DNA of 17,812 nucleotides from the NCBI GenBank assembly GCA_023393755.1, contig JAEXCA010000026.1, positions 1 to 17,812 on the forward strand, read 5' to 3'. Shown here piece after piece: positions 5,922-13,889 of the stretch. Made by a program: the position numbers and the translations under genes. Source of the DNA: Actinomycetes bacterium. Lineage in GTDB: Bacteria > Actinomycetota > Actinomycetes > Propionibacteriales > Propionibacteriaceae. Below the pieces are notes generated by a model. That model searched no databases. It was not told the origin of the DNA and saw only the letters and a program-made list of their open reading frames with translations. Position 1 is the stretch's first letter. Each line of letters opens with the position of its first letter.

Positions 5922-6539
5922 TCAGCCGTGCTGCTCCCGTTCGGCCAGGGTCTTGGCCCGCAGCCGCAACGCGTCCAGGACGTACTGCGCGCCGGTCACC
6001 ACGGTCAGCACCACGGCGGCGCCCATCACCAGCCAGGCCAGCCAGAACCAGAACGGCAGGGTCGCCGCCGTCGCCTGGATCGGGTAGGGCAGGAACATCA
6101 GCAGGGCGATCGACTGCAGCACCGTCTTCAGCTTGCCGGCGGGCGCGGCCGACATCACCGCGTACTTCAGCATCCGCACCCGCATCCAGGTGATCCCCCA
6201 CTCCCGCACCAGGATCAGGACGGTAACCCACCAGGGCAGCTCGCCCAGGATGCTCAGGCCGATGAAGGCGGCGCCGGTGAGCGCCTTGTCGGCGATCGGA
6301 TCCCAGATCTTGCCGAAGTCGCTGACCAGCCCGTAGCGACGGGCCAGGCGGCCGTCGAGGGTGTCGGTGAGGATGGCGACGCCGAAGGCGACGGTGGCCG
6401 CCAGCCGCCAGCCGAAGCTGGCCGGATCGACGAACAGCAGCCAGACGAACACCGGGACCAGCACCAGCCGCAGGATGGTGAGTGCGTTCGGCAGCCAGGC
6501 CGGAATCCCCCGGCCACCGCTGCCCGGCTGCTGCGTCAT
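5922..6539 (-). CDS. pgsA: CDP-diacylglycerol--glycerol-3-phosphate 3-phosphatidyltransferase
   Basis: This integral membrane enzyme makes phosphatidylglycerol phosphate from CDP-diacylglycerol and glycerol-3-phosphate, the committed step to phosphatidylglycerol and cardiolipin. The 205-residue protein holds the complete CDP-alcohol phosphotransferase motif D-G-x2-A-R-x8-G-x3-D-x3-D: D62 G63, A66 R67, G76, D80 and D84, with D59 just before. Several hydrophobic segments follow, including PWWVTVLILVREWGITWMR and FWFWLAWLVMGAAVVLTVV. Its ATG at 6539 overlaps the rimO stop by 4 nt (ATGA), so it is translationally coupled to rimO. Other family members (phosphatidylinositol phosphate or cardiolipin synthases) share the motif. 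The ftsK/rimO neighbourhood and LPNALTILRLVLVP at the N-terminus favour PgsA. Confidence 0.93.
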   Translation of the reverse strand: MTQQPGSGGRGIPAWLPNALTILRLVLVPVFVWLLFVDPASFGWRLAATVAFGVAILTDTLDGRLARRYGLVSDFGKIWDPIADKALTGAAFIGLSILGELPWWVTVLILVREWGITWMRVRMLKYAVMSAAPAGKLKTVLQSIALLMFLPYPIQATAATLPFWFWLAWLVMGAAVVLTVVTGAQYVLDALRLRAKTLAEREQHG

Positions 6540-7954
6540 CGCCGCCCCGCTTCCACGACCAGATCCACCCCGTCCGCTGTCTGGACCCTACCCCAACCGA
6601 ACGTTCCCGGTAACGTCCCGTCGGCCAGCCCGAGGATCGTCGCCGCGCCGTCGGTCTCCGGTCCCTGTTGCGCGATCCGTCCGGCCGCCGCGTGCTCGCC
6701 GGCCTCCTCGACCAGGAAGCGCACCTGCTCCCCGGCCCGTTCGGCCGCCCGCTGGGCCAGCAACTCGTCCACCACCGCGGTGACCTGCTCGACCCGCTCG
6801 GCGATCGCGGCGGCGGGGAGCTTGTCGGGCAGGGTCGCGCCCTCGGTGCCCTCCTCGTCGGAGTAGCCGAACACGCCGACCGCGTCCAGCCGGGCCCCGG
6901 CCAGGAAGTCGGTCAGTACCTCGACATCGTCCTCGGTCTCGCCGGGGAACCCGACGATCACGTTGCTGCGCACCCCGGCGAGCGGGTCGCCGGCGCGGAT
7001 CACGTCCAGCAGGCCCAGGAACGATCCGGTATCCCCGAACCGGCGCATCCGGCGCAGCACCGGCGCCGAGGCGTGCTGGAACGGCAGGTCGAAGTAGGGC
7101 ACGACGTGGTCCAGTTCGCAGATGGTCGCCACCAGGTCGGGACGGACCTCCGCCGGCTGCAGGTAGGAGACCCGGATCCACTCCAGCCCGTCCACCCGGT
7201 CCAGCGCCCGCAGCAACCCCACCAGGTCGGTTCCGGGCAGGTCCTTGCCGTAGGAGGACGAGTTCTCCGAGACCAGCACGACCTCCTTCACCCCGTCCTC
7301 CACCAGCCAGCGGGCCTCGGCCACCACCTCGTCGACCGGGCGCGACAGGTAGGAGCCGCGGAAGCTCGGGATCGCGCAGAAGGCACACCGGCGGTCACAG
7401 CCGGAGGCGATCTTCAGCGGCGCCGTGGGGCCGCCGGCCAGCCGGCGGCGGAGCACCGGCGGGCCGCTGGCCGGGACGGTGCCCGGATGCCCCGGGACCG
7501 CCACCCGACCCGCCGCGGCAGGACGCGCGACCGGAGTGATCGGCAGCAGGGAGCGACGATCCCTGGGGACATGCGCGGCAGGGACGTGCCCGTCCAGGAT
7601 GGAGCGCAACCGCCCGGCGATGTCGGCGTAGTCGTCGAAGCCCAGCACCGCGTCGGCCTCGGGCAACTCTCGGGCGAGTTCGGCGCCGTAGCGCTCGGCC
7701 AGACAGCCGACCGCCACCACCGAGGCGACCCGTCCGGACTCCTTCAGGTCGGCGGCGGCCAGCAGGGTGTCGATCGAATCCTTCTTGGCGGCGTCGATGA
7801 AGCCACAGGTGTTCACCACCACGACGGTCGCCGCCTCGGCGTCGTCCACCAGGGTGAAACCGCCGGCGGCCAGCCTGCCGGCCAGTTCCTCGGCGTCGAC
7901 CTCGTTGCGGGCGCAGCCCAGCGAAGCGATGTGAACCGCTGGTTGTGCCGTCAT
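6536..7954 (-). CDS. rimO: Ribosomal protein uS12 methylthiotransferase RimO
   Basis: RimO is a radical-SAM enzyme with two iron-sulfur clusters that methylthiolates the conserved aspartate of ribosomal protein S12. The N-terminal UPF0004 domain carries three cluster cysteines, C14 (SLGCARNE), C50 (VNTCGFID) and C84 (VGCLAERY). The radical-SAM cysteines are in GCDRRCAFC (C186, C190, C193), followed by IPSFRGSYLSRP. The late region ends in a TRAM-like segment (VRFLVEE onward). At 472 residues it is within the family range; a Pro/Ala/Arg-rich insert near residues 140-175 separates the two domains. It starts at ATG 7954, 46 nt after ftsK, and overlaps pgsA by 4 nt. MiaB is the close alternative, but SLGCARNEVDAE and the RGSYLSRP context are RimO-like. 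Confidence 0.94.
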   Translation of the reverse strand: MTAQPAVHIASLGCARNEVDAEELAGRLAAGGFTLVDDAEAATVVVVNTCGFIDAAKKDSIDTLLAAADLKESGRVASVVAVGCLAERYGAELARELPEADAVLGFDDYADIAGRLRSILDGHVPAAHVPRDRRSLLPITPVARPAAAGRVAVPGHPGTVPASGPPVLRRRLAGGPTAPLKIASGCDRRCAFCAIPSFRGSYLSRPVDEVVAEARWLVEDGVKEVVLVSENSSSYGKDLPGTDLVGLLRALDRVDGLEWIRVSYLQPAEVRPDLVATICELDHVVPYFDLPFQHASAPVLRRMRRFGDTGSFLGLLDVIRAGDPLAGVRSNVIVGFPGETEDDVEVLTDFLAGARLDAVGVFGYSDEEGTEGATLPDKLPAAAIAERVEQVTAVVDELLAQRAAERAGEQVRFLVEEAGEHAAAGRIAQQGPETDGAATILGLADGTLPGTFGWGRVQTADGVDLVVEAGRR

Positions 7955-8000
7955 GATCCCGCCAGCGTACTCCCCTACGATCCCCGAGCCCGTCGGAGGG

Positions 8001-10442
8001 TCAGCCTTCCCGCAGGTTGGCCAGCACCTCGTCCAGGTCGTCCGGCTTCACCAGCACCTCGCGCGGCTTCGAACCCTCGGACGGACCCACGATGCCGCGG
8101 GTCTCCAGGATGTCCATCAGCCGGCCGGCCTTGGCGAAGCCGACCCGCAGCTTGCGCTGCAGCATCGAGGTGGAGCCCAGCTGCAGGTTCACCACCAGCT
8201 GGGCGGCCTCCAGCACAAGCTCCAGGTCGTCGCCGATGTCCTCGGCCACCGCGCGTCCGGAATCGGCCGGGGCGGTGACGTCCTCGCGGTAGGCGGGGGC
8301 CTGCTGTTCGGTGACGTGCTTCACCACGGCGCGGATCTCGGCCTCGGTCACCCAGGCGCCCTGGACGCGGAGCGCCTTGGACTGCCCCATCGGCAGGAAC
8401 AGCCCGTCGCCCTGGCCGACCAGCTTCTCGGCGCCGGGGGTGTCCAGGATGACCCGCGAGTCGACCTGCGAGCTGGTCGCGAAGGCCAGCCGGGAGGGGA
8501 CGTTGGCCTTGATCAGGCCGGTCACTACATCGGTAGAGGGCCGCTGGGTGGCCAGCACCAGGTGGATGCCGGCGGCGCGGGCGAGCTGGGTGATCCGGAC
8601 CACCGAGTCCTCCACGTCGCGCGGGGCGACCAGCATCAGGTCGGCCAGCTCGTCCACGATCACCACCAGGTACGGGTACGGCGCCAGGACACGCTCCGAG
8701 CCGGGCAGCGGCTGGGCCTGGCCGGAGAGCACCGCCTTGTTGAAGTCGTCGACGTGCCGGAAGCCGAAGGCGGCCAGGTCGTCGTACCGGGCGTCCATCT
8801 CCCGGACCACCCACTGCAGCGCCTCGGCGGCCTTCTTCGGCGAGGTGATGATCGGGGTGACCAGGTGCGGGATGCCCTCGTAGTGGGTGAGCTCCACCCG
8901 CTTGGGGTCGACCATGATCAGCCGCACCTCGTCCGGCGTGGAGCGCATCAGGATCGAGGTGATCAGCGAGTTCACGAAGCTCGACTTGCCCGAGCCGGTG
9001 GCGCCGGCCACCAGCAGGTGCGGCATCTTGGCCAGGTTGGTCACCACGTAGCCGCCCTCGACGTCCTTGCCCAGCCCGATGGTGAGCGGGTGGTGGTCGT
9101 TGCGGGCACGGTTGGAACGCAGTACGTCGCCGAGCGAGACGATCTCCTTGTCGGCGTTCGGGATCTCGATCCCGATCGCCGACTTGCCCGGGATCGGTGA
9201 CAGGATCCGGACGTCGGCCGAGGCCACCGCGTAGGCGATGTTCTTCACCAGCCGGGTGACCGTCTCGACCTTCACCGCGGTGCCCAGTTCGACCTCGTAG
9301 CGGGTGACCGTCGGGCCCCGGGTGTAGCCGGTGACGGCGGCGTCGATCTCGAACTGCCGCAGCACCTCGCTGAGCCGAGCCACCACCTGGTCGTTCACCT
9401 GGCTGCGCGCCTTCGGCAGCGAGCCGGGCTTCAGCACCGCCTGGTCGGGCAGGGTGTAGACGACATCGCCGGAGAGCGGCGGCTGGGCGGCCCGCAGCGG
9501 GGCGTCCGACATCACCGGCGCCTCCGGTTCGGTCCGCTTCGGTTTGCCGGCGGTGACCGGCAGCGGCGGGTCGACCGGCTGGGTCTCCTCCAGGTCGATC
9601 GGGTCGATCCCGTCCGGCCCGGGCGCCGGATCGTCCACCAGCGGGCTGACGAAGGCCTCGTCGCGGTTGTAGTCGGTGGGTTCCTCCGGCTTCTTCGGCG
9701 CCAGCTTCGCCCGGGCGGAGGCCACCCGTTCGCCGATCTCGTGGACCGGGATGCCGAGCACCACCAGCAGGCCGAAGCCGGCCACCAGCACCAGGATCGG
9801 GACCGCCAGCCAGACCGACACCAGGTCGACTAGGAAGGAGGAGGAGAAGAAGCCCAGGAAGCCGCCCGCCTCGCGGACCAGATCCGGCTGGGAGCCGCGG
9901 GGGACGCCGTGCGCGACGTGGATCAGCCCCAGCACGCCCAACAGCGTGACCGTCCAGCCGATCGCCTGCCGGCCCCCGGGGCCGTTGCGGTCGGGGTGCC
10001 GCAGCGTCCGCCAGGCCATCGCGGCGGCGATCACCGGCACCGCGTAGGCGAAGCTTCCGACCAGCGTGGTGAGCGCGATCCGCGTCCAGGCCCCGGCCGC
10101 GCCGGGCAGACCGAACCAGAACTCGCCGGCCACCACGATCGCCAGGATCAGCAGTACCAGGCCGGCGCCGTCCCGGCGCAGGGCCGGGTCGAGATCGCGG
10201 GCGGAGCCGCCGATCGCCCTGGCCAGCTGGCCGACCAGCTTGGCCAGGCCGCGCCAGAAGCCGGCGATGCCGCGTCCGATCGCGGACAGGGCACGGCTCA
10301 GGCCCGAGGGCTCGGCAGAACGCCCGCGGGCAGAACTGCTGCGGGCCGGTGTCTTCTTGCTTCCGGACGCTCGGGAGGCCGTGGAGGTACGCGTGGGTGC
10401 GTTGCTCCGGCTCCGCGAGGGGGAAGACGCGCGGGTCGCCAT
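8001..10442 (-). CDS. ftsK: DNA translocase FtsK/SpoIIIE
   Basis: FtsK is the septum-located hexameric motor that pumps chromosomal DNA during division. The 813-residue protein starts with a basic, Ser/Arg-rich cytoplasmic tail. Four membrane segments follow within residues 93-231 (GLVLLILAIVVAGEFWF, IALTTLVGSFAYAVPVIAAA, IGWTVTLLGVLGLIHV, then FLVDLVSVWLAVPILVLVAG and on). A Pro/Asp-rich linker leads into the motor domain, with Walker A AGATGSGKSS near 479-488 and Walker B VVIVDELADL near 593-602. The C-terminal gamma winged helix (LGSTSMLQRKLRVGFAKAGRLMD, about 755-777) recognises polarity sequences and activates Xer recombination. The ATG at 10442 was preferred over a start 15 codons earlier because TAGGCT lies 7 nt before it, implying a leaderless mRNA that excludes the longer form. 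rimO and pgsA follow. Confidence 0.96.
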   Translation of the reverse strand: MATRASSPSRSRSNAPTRTSTASRASGSKKTPARSSSARGRSAEPSGLSRALSAIGRGIAGFWRGLAKLVGQLARAIGGSARDLDPALRRDGAGLVLLILAIVVAGEFWFGLPGAAGAWTRIALTTLVGSFAYAVPVIAAAMAWRTLRHPDRNGPGGRQAIGWTVTLLGVLGLIHVAHGVPRGSQPDLVREAGGFLGFFSSSFLVDLVSVWLAVPILVLVAGFGLLVVLGIPVHEIGERVASARAKLAPKKPEEPTDYNRDEAFVSPLVDDPAPGPDGIDPIDLEETQPVDPPLPVTAGKPKRTEPEAPVMSDAPLRAAQPPLSGDVVYTLPDQAVLKPGSLPKARSQVNDQVVARLSEVLRQFEIDAAVTGYTRGPTVTRYEVELGTAVKVETVTRLVKNIAYAVASADVRILSPIPGKSAIGIEIPNADKEIVSLGDVLRSNRARNDHHPLTIGLGKDVEGGYVVTNLAKMPHLLVAGATGSGKSSFVNSLITSILMRSTPDEVRLIMVDPKRVELTHYEGIPHLVTPIITSPKKAAEALQWVVREMDARYDDLAAFGFRHVDDFNKAVLSGQAQPLPGSERVLAPYPYLVVIVDELADLMLVAPRDVEDSVVRITQLARAAGIHLVLATQRPSTDVVTGLIKANVPSRLAFATSSQVDSRVILDTPGAEKLVGQGDGLFLPMGQSKALRVQGAWVTEAEIRAVVKHVTEQQAPAYREDVTAPADSGRAVAEDIGDDLELVLEAAQLVVNLQLGSTSMLQRKLRVGFAKAGRLMDILETRGIVGPSEGSKPREVLVKPDDLDEVLANLREG

Positions 10443-10449
10443 GCACCGC

Positions 10450-10455
10450 AGCCTA
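10450..10455 (-). promoter_or_regulatory. -10 element giving a leaderless ftsK mRNA
   Basis: TAGGCT on the minus strand (TAN3T) is followed by 7 nt and then the ftsK ATG at 10442, the same geometry as at the clgR-like gene. No ribosome site precedes the ATG. It lies in the 90-nt gap between the signal peptidase stop and ftsK, in which I see no clear terminator. Confidence 0.5.
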
Positions 10456-10532
10456 AGGCACAGCCACCCGATAGCGGCAGCGACCACGCCGGTGATTGCC
10501 CGGCCGAGCCCCCGCTCTCCCGCCTCCCGCCG

Positions 10533-11201
10533 CTACGCGCCACGCCGCGGAGCGCGCCCGCCGGCGCGTCGGCGGACTGGTGCCCCGCTCTCCCCCGCTC
10601 CCTCCCCGGCGACGCGATCCCGCGCGGCCGCGATGAACATCCACGCGGCGTAGAGCAGAAGCGCGCCGACGACCACGGACACCACGATCGCGCGCAGGTC
10701 GCCGGTGAGCAGATTGGCGACCCGGCCGAGATAGGGAATCGCGTACCAGACGGTTCCCCTGATCTGCACGGGCTTCACCGGTTCGAGGTCGGGTTGGGCG
10801 TTCGCGTCGCCCTTCGTGATGAACACCGGCGAACCGTCGGCCAGCAGCATCCGCTGGGTGACGCGGTGGGTCACCAGCGTCGGCTCGCCGCTCTTGAGTT
10901 GATAGGTGAGCACCCTGCCGGGGACGATGTCGGCGGGTTCGGTCGGCCGCACCACGATCAGGGTGCCGGCCGGCAGCGCCGGCTCCATCGAGGAGCTGAG
11001 GACGGTGAGCGTCACCGAACCGGTCACCGCCGGCACCACGCTGACGGCCACGCCGATGCCGACGAGCAGCACCAACAGGGACGCCATCAGCCCGGTTCCG
11101 AGGGCGCTGAACACCGCACTCGGGCGGGAAGCCGGCTTCGCCACGACCTGCTCGGCCTCGGACGGCTGAGCCAGGAACCGCCGGCCCGCGGGTTGGGTCA
11201 T
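10533..11201 (-). CDS. sipW: Signal peptidase I, SipW/ER type (S26B)
   Basis: This 222-residue membrane protease probably removes signal peptides from the exported proteins of this operon. The nucleophile is S71 in VLSSSMEPALPAGT. The second catalytic position is histidine (H112 in LVTHRV) rather than the lysine of normal bacterial signal peptidases, and GDANAQPD (131-138) supplies the conserved aspartates. This Ser-His form is typical of SipW and of archaeal and ER signal peptidases. A membrane segment near residues 36-58 precedes the active site and a second one (170-193) follows it, then an Arg-rich tail. The ATG at 11201 overlaps the stop of the LPNTG gene by 4 nt (ATGA); a longer upstream frame is an artefact. 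It is the last gene of the five-gene unit. The gene symbol is given by type, not proven orthology. Confidence 0.9.
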   Translation of the reverse strand: MTQPAGRRFLAQPSEAEQVVAKPASRPSAVFSALGTGLMASLLVLLVGIGVAVSVVPAVTGSVTLTVLSSSMEPALPAGTLIVVRPTEPADIVPGRVLTYQLKSGEPTLVTHRVTQRMLLADGSPVFITKGDANAQPDLEPVKPVQIRGTVWYAIPYLGRVANLLTGDLRAIVVSVVVGALLLYAAWMFIAAARDRVAGEGAGESGAPVRRRAGGRAPRRGA

Positions 11202-11974
11202 GGCCGCCACCCGCCCGCCACGGCTTCGTCGTCGCCGTCGCGGCGCCGCCAGGCGATCACGCAGCACACCACGCCCACCAGGAGCGCCACCCCGGCGAAC
11301 GGCCCCAGTGGCAGCAGCGAGCCGGACCCGGTGTTCGGCAGCCGGCCGGACCCCGGAGTCGAGGGCGCGACGGACTGCTCGGGTGGCTCCCGGCAGGCGC
11401 GGCCGGGGGTGACCTCTCCCGCGGCGGCGGTCTCGACCAGCACGGCGCGAAGCCGGAAGCGGACCGTGCCCCGCATCCCGTGCCGCCCGGCGAGCGCCGG
11501 GTCGACGCCGGCGGTGAGGTCGAGCCGGAGGCTCTCTCCCGCCGCCAGCGCCATCCCGCCACCGAGCACCGTGCACCCCCCGTTGCCGACGCCGGTCCCG
11601 ATGGTCACCGGCGACGACGCCGTCCCTCCCTGCGGCGCCACGCTCAGCGAGACGGCATCGGCCAGCGCGGCGTCATCGGCGCTCGGGTCGACCAGGTCGA
11701 CGCGCAGCACGGCGGCCACCCCGGAGTCGTTCCTCACCCAGACCTGCTCGGTGCTCCGGTCGCCGGGCACGACCCTTCCCATCCCGGTGAACAACGGCAG
11801 CGTGCTGTCGGCGACGAAGTCCACCCCGTCGGTCGAGACGAGCAGTTCGTCCCCGGCGGCCGCGGCGGGTGCCGCGGCGCCGCCGCGCAGCGCGAGGGCC
11901 AGCAGCGGGCCGGTCACCGCGGTGGCCACGGCGCGGACCGTCCGGGACCCCGGCCTCGGGTTCGACGTCACCAT
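11198..11974 (-). CDS. LPXTG (LPNTG) cell-wall-anchored protein
   Basis: This is a 258-residue surface protein. An N-terminal basic and hydrophobic signal (RTVRAVATAVTGPLLALAL) ends in an Ala-rich cleavage zone near residue 40. The mature part has beta-rich, TasA/camelysin-like character (for example EQVWVRNDSGVAAVLRVDLV). The C-terminus is a complete sortase signal: LPNTG at 212-216, a hydrophobic segment at about 218-241 and RRR at 243-245. A sortase would cleave between T and G and link the protein to peptidoglycan; no sortase gene is in the window. Its signal lacks the AYW/AYF motif of its neighbours, so it may use the general signal peptidase. The ATG at 11974 starts 4 nt after the lectin-domain gene, and the stop overlaps the signal peptidase start. 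A wall anchor for the neighbouring secreted proteins is my inference. Confidence 0.85.
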   Translation of the reverse strand: MVTSNPRPGSRTVRAVATAVTGPLLALALRGGAAAPAAAAGDELLVSTDGVDFVADSTLPLFTGMGRVVPGDRSTEQVWVRNDSGVAAVLRVDLVDPSADDAALADAVSLSVAPQGGTASSPVTIGTGVGNGGCTVLGGGMALAAGESLRLDLTAGVDPALAGRHGMRGTVRFRLRAVLVETAAAGEVTPGRACREPPEQSVAPSTPGSGRLPNTGSGSLLPLGPFAGVALLVGVVCCVIAWRRRDGDDEAVAGGWRP

Positions 11975-11978
11975 GGGG

Positions 11979-13310
11979 CTAGCCGATCCCCGCCACGGGA
12001 GTGACGGTCGTGCCGCTGCGGCTGAGCTGAATGCCGTCCCAGAGGACGTTGGACGAGTTGTCGAGGATCCGGAAGATCCGCGTCGTCCCGTTGCCGATGT
12101 AGGTGTTGCGGCTGAAGCTGACGCTGGTCGCACCGTTCGCGATGGTGGCGACGTTGCCCCAGTTGGAGCAGGCCGGGGCATTGTTGCAGCGCTGCAGCGT
12201 GCCTCCGGCCATGGTCGAGCCGCCGAAGGTCAGGACGACATTGGTACCCGACTGCGCGAAGGTCAGGGGTTCGCGCTCGAAGCGCAACTGCGCGCTCGGC
12301 TCGTTGCAGGCCACCGTGGTGGCGTTCGCGGTCGACGTCGTCGACAGGCTCAGGCACAGGCCGGTCGCCGCGCTGACCAGCTGGAAGCGACTGGAGTCGA
12401 GGTACTGCACGTACCACCGCTGCGCCGCGGTGTTCGCGGCGTTCTGGATGATCGCGTTCGCCCCGCTGTAGGTGACCCGGGTGCCCATGGCGTGGCGCGG
12501 CCGGACGGTGACCAGCGACTGGTCGCTCCCCGAGACCGGCAGGAACTCCCAGCGCTGGTTCGCGTTGCCGTGGCACCCGTAGGCGATGACCGAGCCTCCC
12601 GAACCCGCGCTGCCGCTGACGTCGAGGCAGTAGCCGGTGTTCGCATCGGCGCGTACCGTGAACCAGCGGGAGAGCGAGGGGTCGAAGAAGCCGGTGGTCA
12701 GCGGGTACATGCCCGCCGTCTGCTGCACGTGGCCGGCGGTGGACGCGGTCGCGACCCAGCCACCGGCGCTGAGCGAGACGGCGATCGCCGGGTTCGCCTG
12801 CTGCGAGCCGCTCGGCGAGGTGAGGGCCCGCCAGTCGGGGATGGTGGTGCGGACGCAGTAGGTGACCGATGTGCCGGCGTTGAGCGTCGGCGTGATCGCC
12901 GGCGGCGCGGCCCAGCTGCCGCTGAGCGCCGATCCCGGGGGGTTGGTCGCGTTGCACGGACCGGCCGAGGTCGGCCACACCCGGATCGGCAGGCCACCCG
13001 CCCAGGCCTCCGGCGCCGCGATCGTCACCGTCGCGGTGCCGCTGACGCCGCCGGTGTTGCTCACGGTGAAGCTGCCGGTCTTCGTCAGGTCGCTGGGCAG
13101 GTAGATCGCTCCCATGCCGGCGAAGTCGGCCTGGCCGACCGAGACGGCCCGGGTGGTGAGCGACCCGCCCGCGGTGACGCTCGCGGTGAAGTACGCCCAC
13201 CCCGCGCTGCCGCCGATCGCCGTCAGAAAGGCGGTGATGCCCGCCACGACGGCGAACCGCTGACGTGCGATCCACGGTCGTGGGGAGTTCGGGGCGCCGC
13301 TGCTCAGCAT
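11979..13310 (-). CDS. Secreted protein with SipW-type signal and ricin-type beta-trefoil lectin domain
   Basis: This is a 443-residue exported protein. Residues 15-45 hold a basic stretch, a hydrophobic core and GWAYFTASVTAGGS, the pattern of alternate (SipW-dependent) signals. Residues about 50-195 are a beta-rich TasA-like region (GSFTVSNTGGVSGTATVTI). Residues about 215-347 form a ricin B-type trefoil: GYCLDV followed by NQRWEF (252-254 is QRW), AAQRWYV (297-299 is QRW), and a third degenerate repeat, GLCLSL with AQLRFE, where tryptophan is lost. Residues 350-443 are another beta-rich module of unknown type, with no sortase signal. Trefoils of this kind usually bind galactose- or xylose-type glycans, which I take as its likely role on the surface or in a matrix. 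The ATG at 13310 follows the preceding stop by one base (TGACATG); the start is set by context. Confidence 0.85.
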   Translation of the reverse strand: MLSSGAPNSPRPWIARQRFAVVAGITAFLTAIGGSAGWAYFTASVTAGGSLTTRAVSVGQADFAGMGAIYLPSDLTKTGSFTVSNTGGVSGTATVTIAAPEAWAGGLPIRVWPTSAGPCNATNPPGSALSGSWAAPPAITPTLNAGTSVTYCVRTTIPDWRALTSPSGSQQANPAIAVSLSAGGWVATASTAGHVQQTAGMYPLTTGFFDPSLSRWFTVRADANTGYCLDVSGSAGSGGSVIAYGCHGNANQRWEFLPVSGSDQSLVTVRPRHAMGTRVTYSGANAIIQNAANTAAQRWYVQYLDSSRFQLVSAATGLCLSLSTTSTANATTVACNEPSAQLRFEREPLTFAQSGTNVVLTFGGSTMAGGTLQRCNNAPACSNWGNVATIANGATSVSFSRNTYIGNGTTRIFRILDNSSNVLWDGIQLSRSGTTVTPVAGIG

Positions 13311-13311
13311 G

Positions 13312-13889
13312 TCAGCTCGCGCTCTGGGTGCCGGCGACTGTGACGTCGAAGTCGAGGCCCTGCCCACTCACCGTGGCCGGGGTGTCGGCGGCGAGCGCGA
13401 CCTCGAGGCAGTACCAGCGGGTGGCACCCCCGGCGAGCGGGCCGCCGCCGAGTGCCACCGAGTAGCCGTCCAGCGCCGCCTGGGTGCCGCCGAGCCCCAC
13501 GGCGCAGCCGGCGGAACCCGCCACCGGGGTGATCCGGGCGAGGGCGTGCGAGGCGATCTGCGGAGTGCTGGTCGCCTCGATCGCGGCGTCCAGGGTGGCC
13601 GGCGCGTCGCCGGTGTTCGCGACGTTGAAGGCCCTGGCCACCGGCGTGTTCGGCGAGACCTCGAAGGTACCCAGCGAGGCCGAGCTCGACCCGTCGATCC
13701 GCAGCGTGAGCGTGCCAGCGGTGAGGGTCGCCCCCGGCGCGCATTGGTGGTGGAGGTGAGGAACGCGTAGGTGGCCCCCGCGCCGCTGAGCCCCACCACC
13801 ACGGCGGCGGTCGAGGCGAGGAACGCACGGACGAACGCCCACAGGGGTCGGCGGCGCCGACGTGCGAACCGCTCGCCGCTGCGCGTCAC
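13312..13889 (-). pseudogene. SipW-type exported protein, reading frame broken by a one-base shift
   Basis: The first part, read from GTG 13889, encodes a basic N-terminus, a hydrophobic core and ATYAFLTSTTN, a SipW-dependent signal. Its frame then degenerates into Arg/Pro-rich shadow sequence that stops at 13368. The matching second part is one frame over: GATLTAGTLTLRIDGSSSAS through LGTFEVSPNTPVARAFNVAN to DFDVTVAGTQSAS, ending at 13312. The frames meet at a run of five C (13731-13735; G on the coding strand). One extra G gives a continuous 192-residue protein (TSTTNARRGATLTAGT) like the operon's first gene product. The GTG overlaps the previous stop by 4 nt and the stop lies 1 nt before the next ATG, so operon spacing is intact. 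A sequencing error, a recent mutation or a slippery phase-variable tract are all possible. A frame opening at 13842 exists but would lack the signal. Confidence 0.75.

Noticed and set aside
5895..6866. Plus-strand open frame opposite pgsA and the rimO end
   Set aside because: Gln/His/Pro/Gly-rich shadow; both minus-strand genes have complete catalytic motifs.
9909..13343. Very long plus-strand open frame opposite ftsK and the surface-protein operon
   Set aside because: It is antisense to well-supported genes, full of Arg/Gly/Asp/His low complexity, and has no recognisable domain. Long antisense frames are expected at this GC content.
13312..13842. Complete frame from 13842 for the second SipW-type protein
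   Set aside because: Its first 35 or so residues are an Arg/Gly/His shadow of the true signal-peptide frame. The gene is better read as one product split by a one-base shift.
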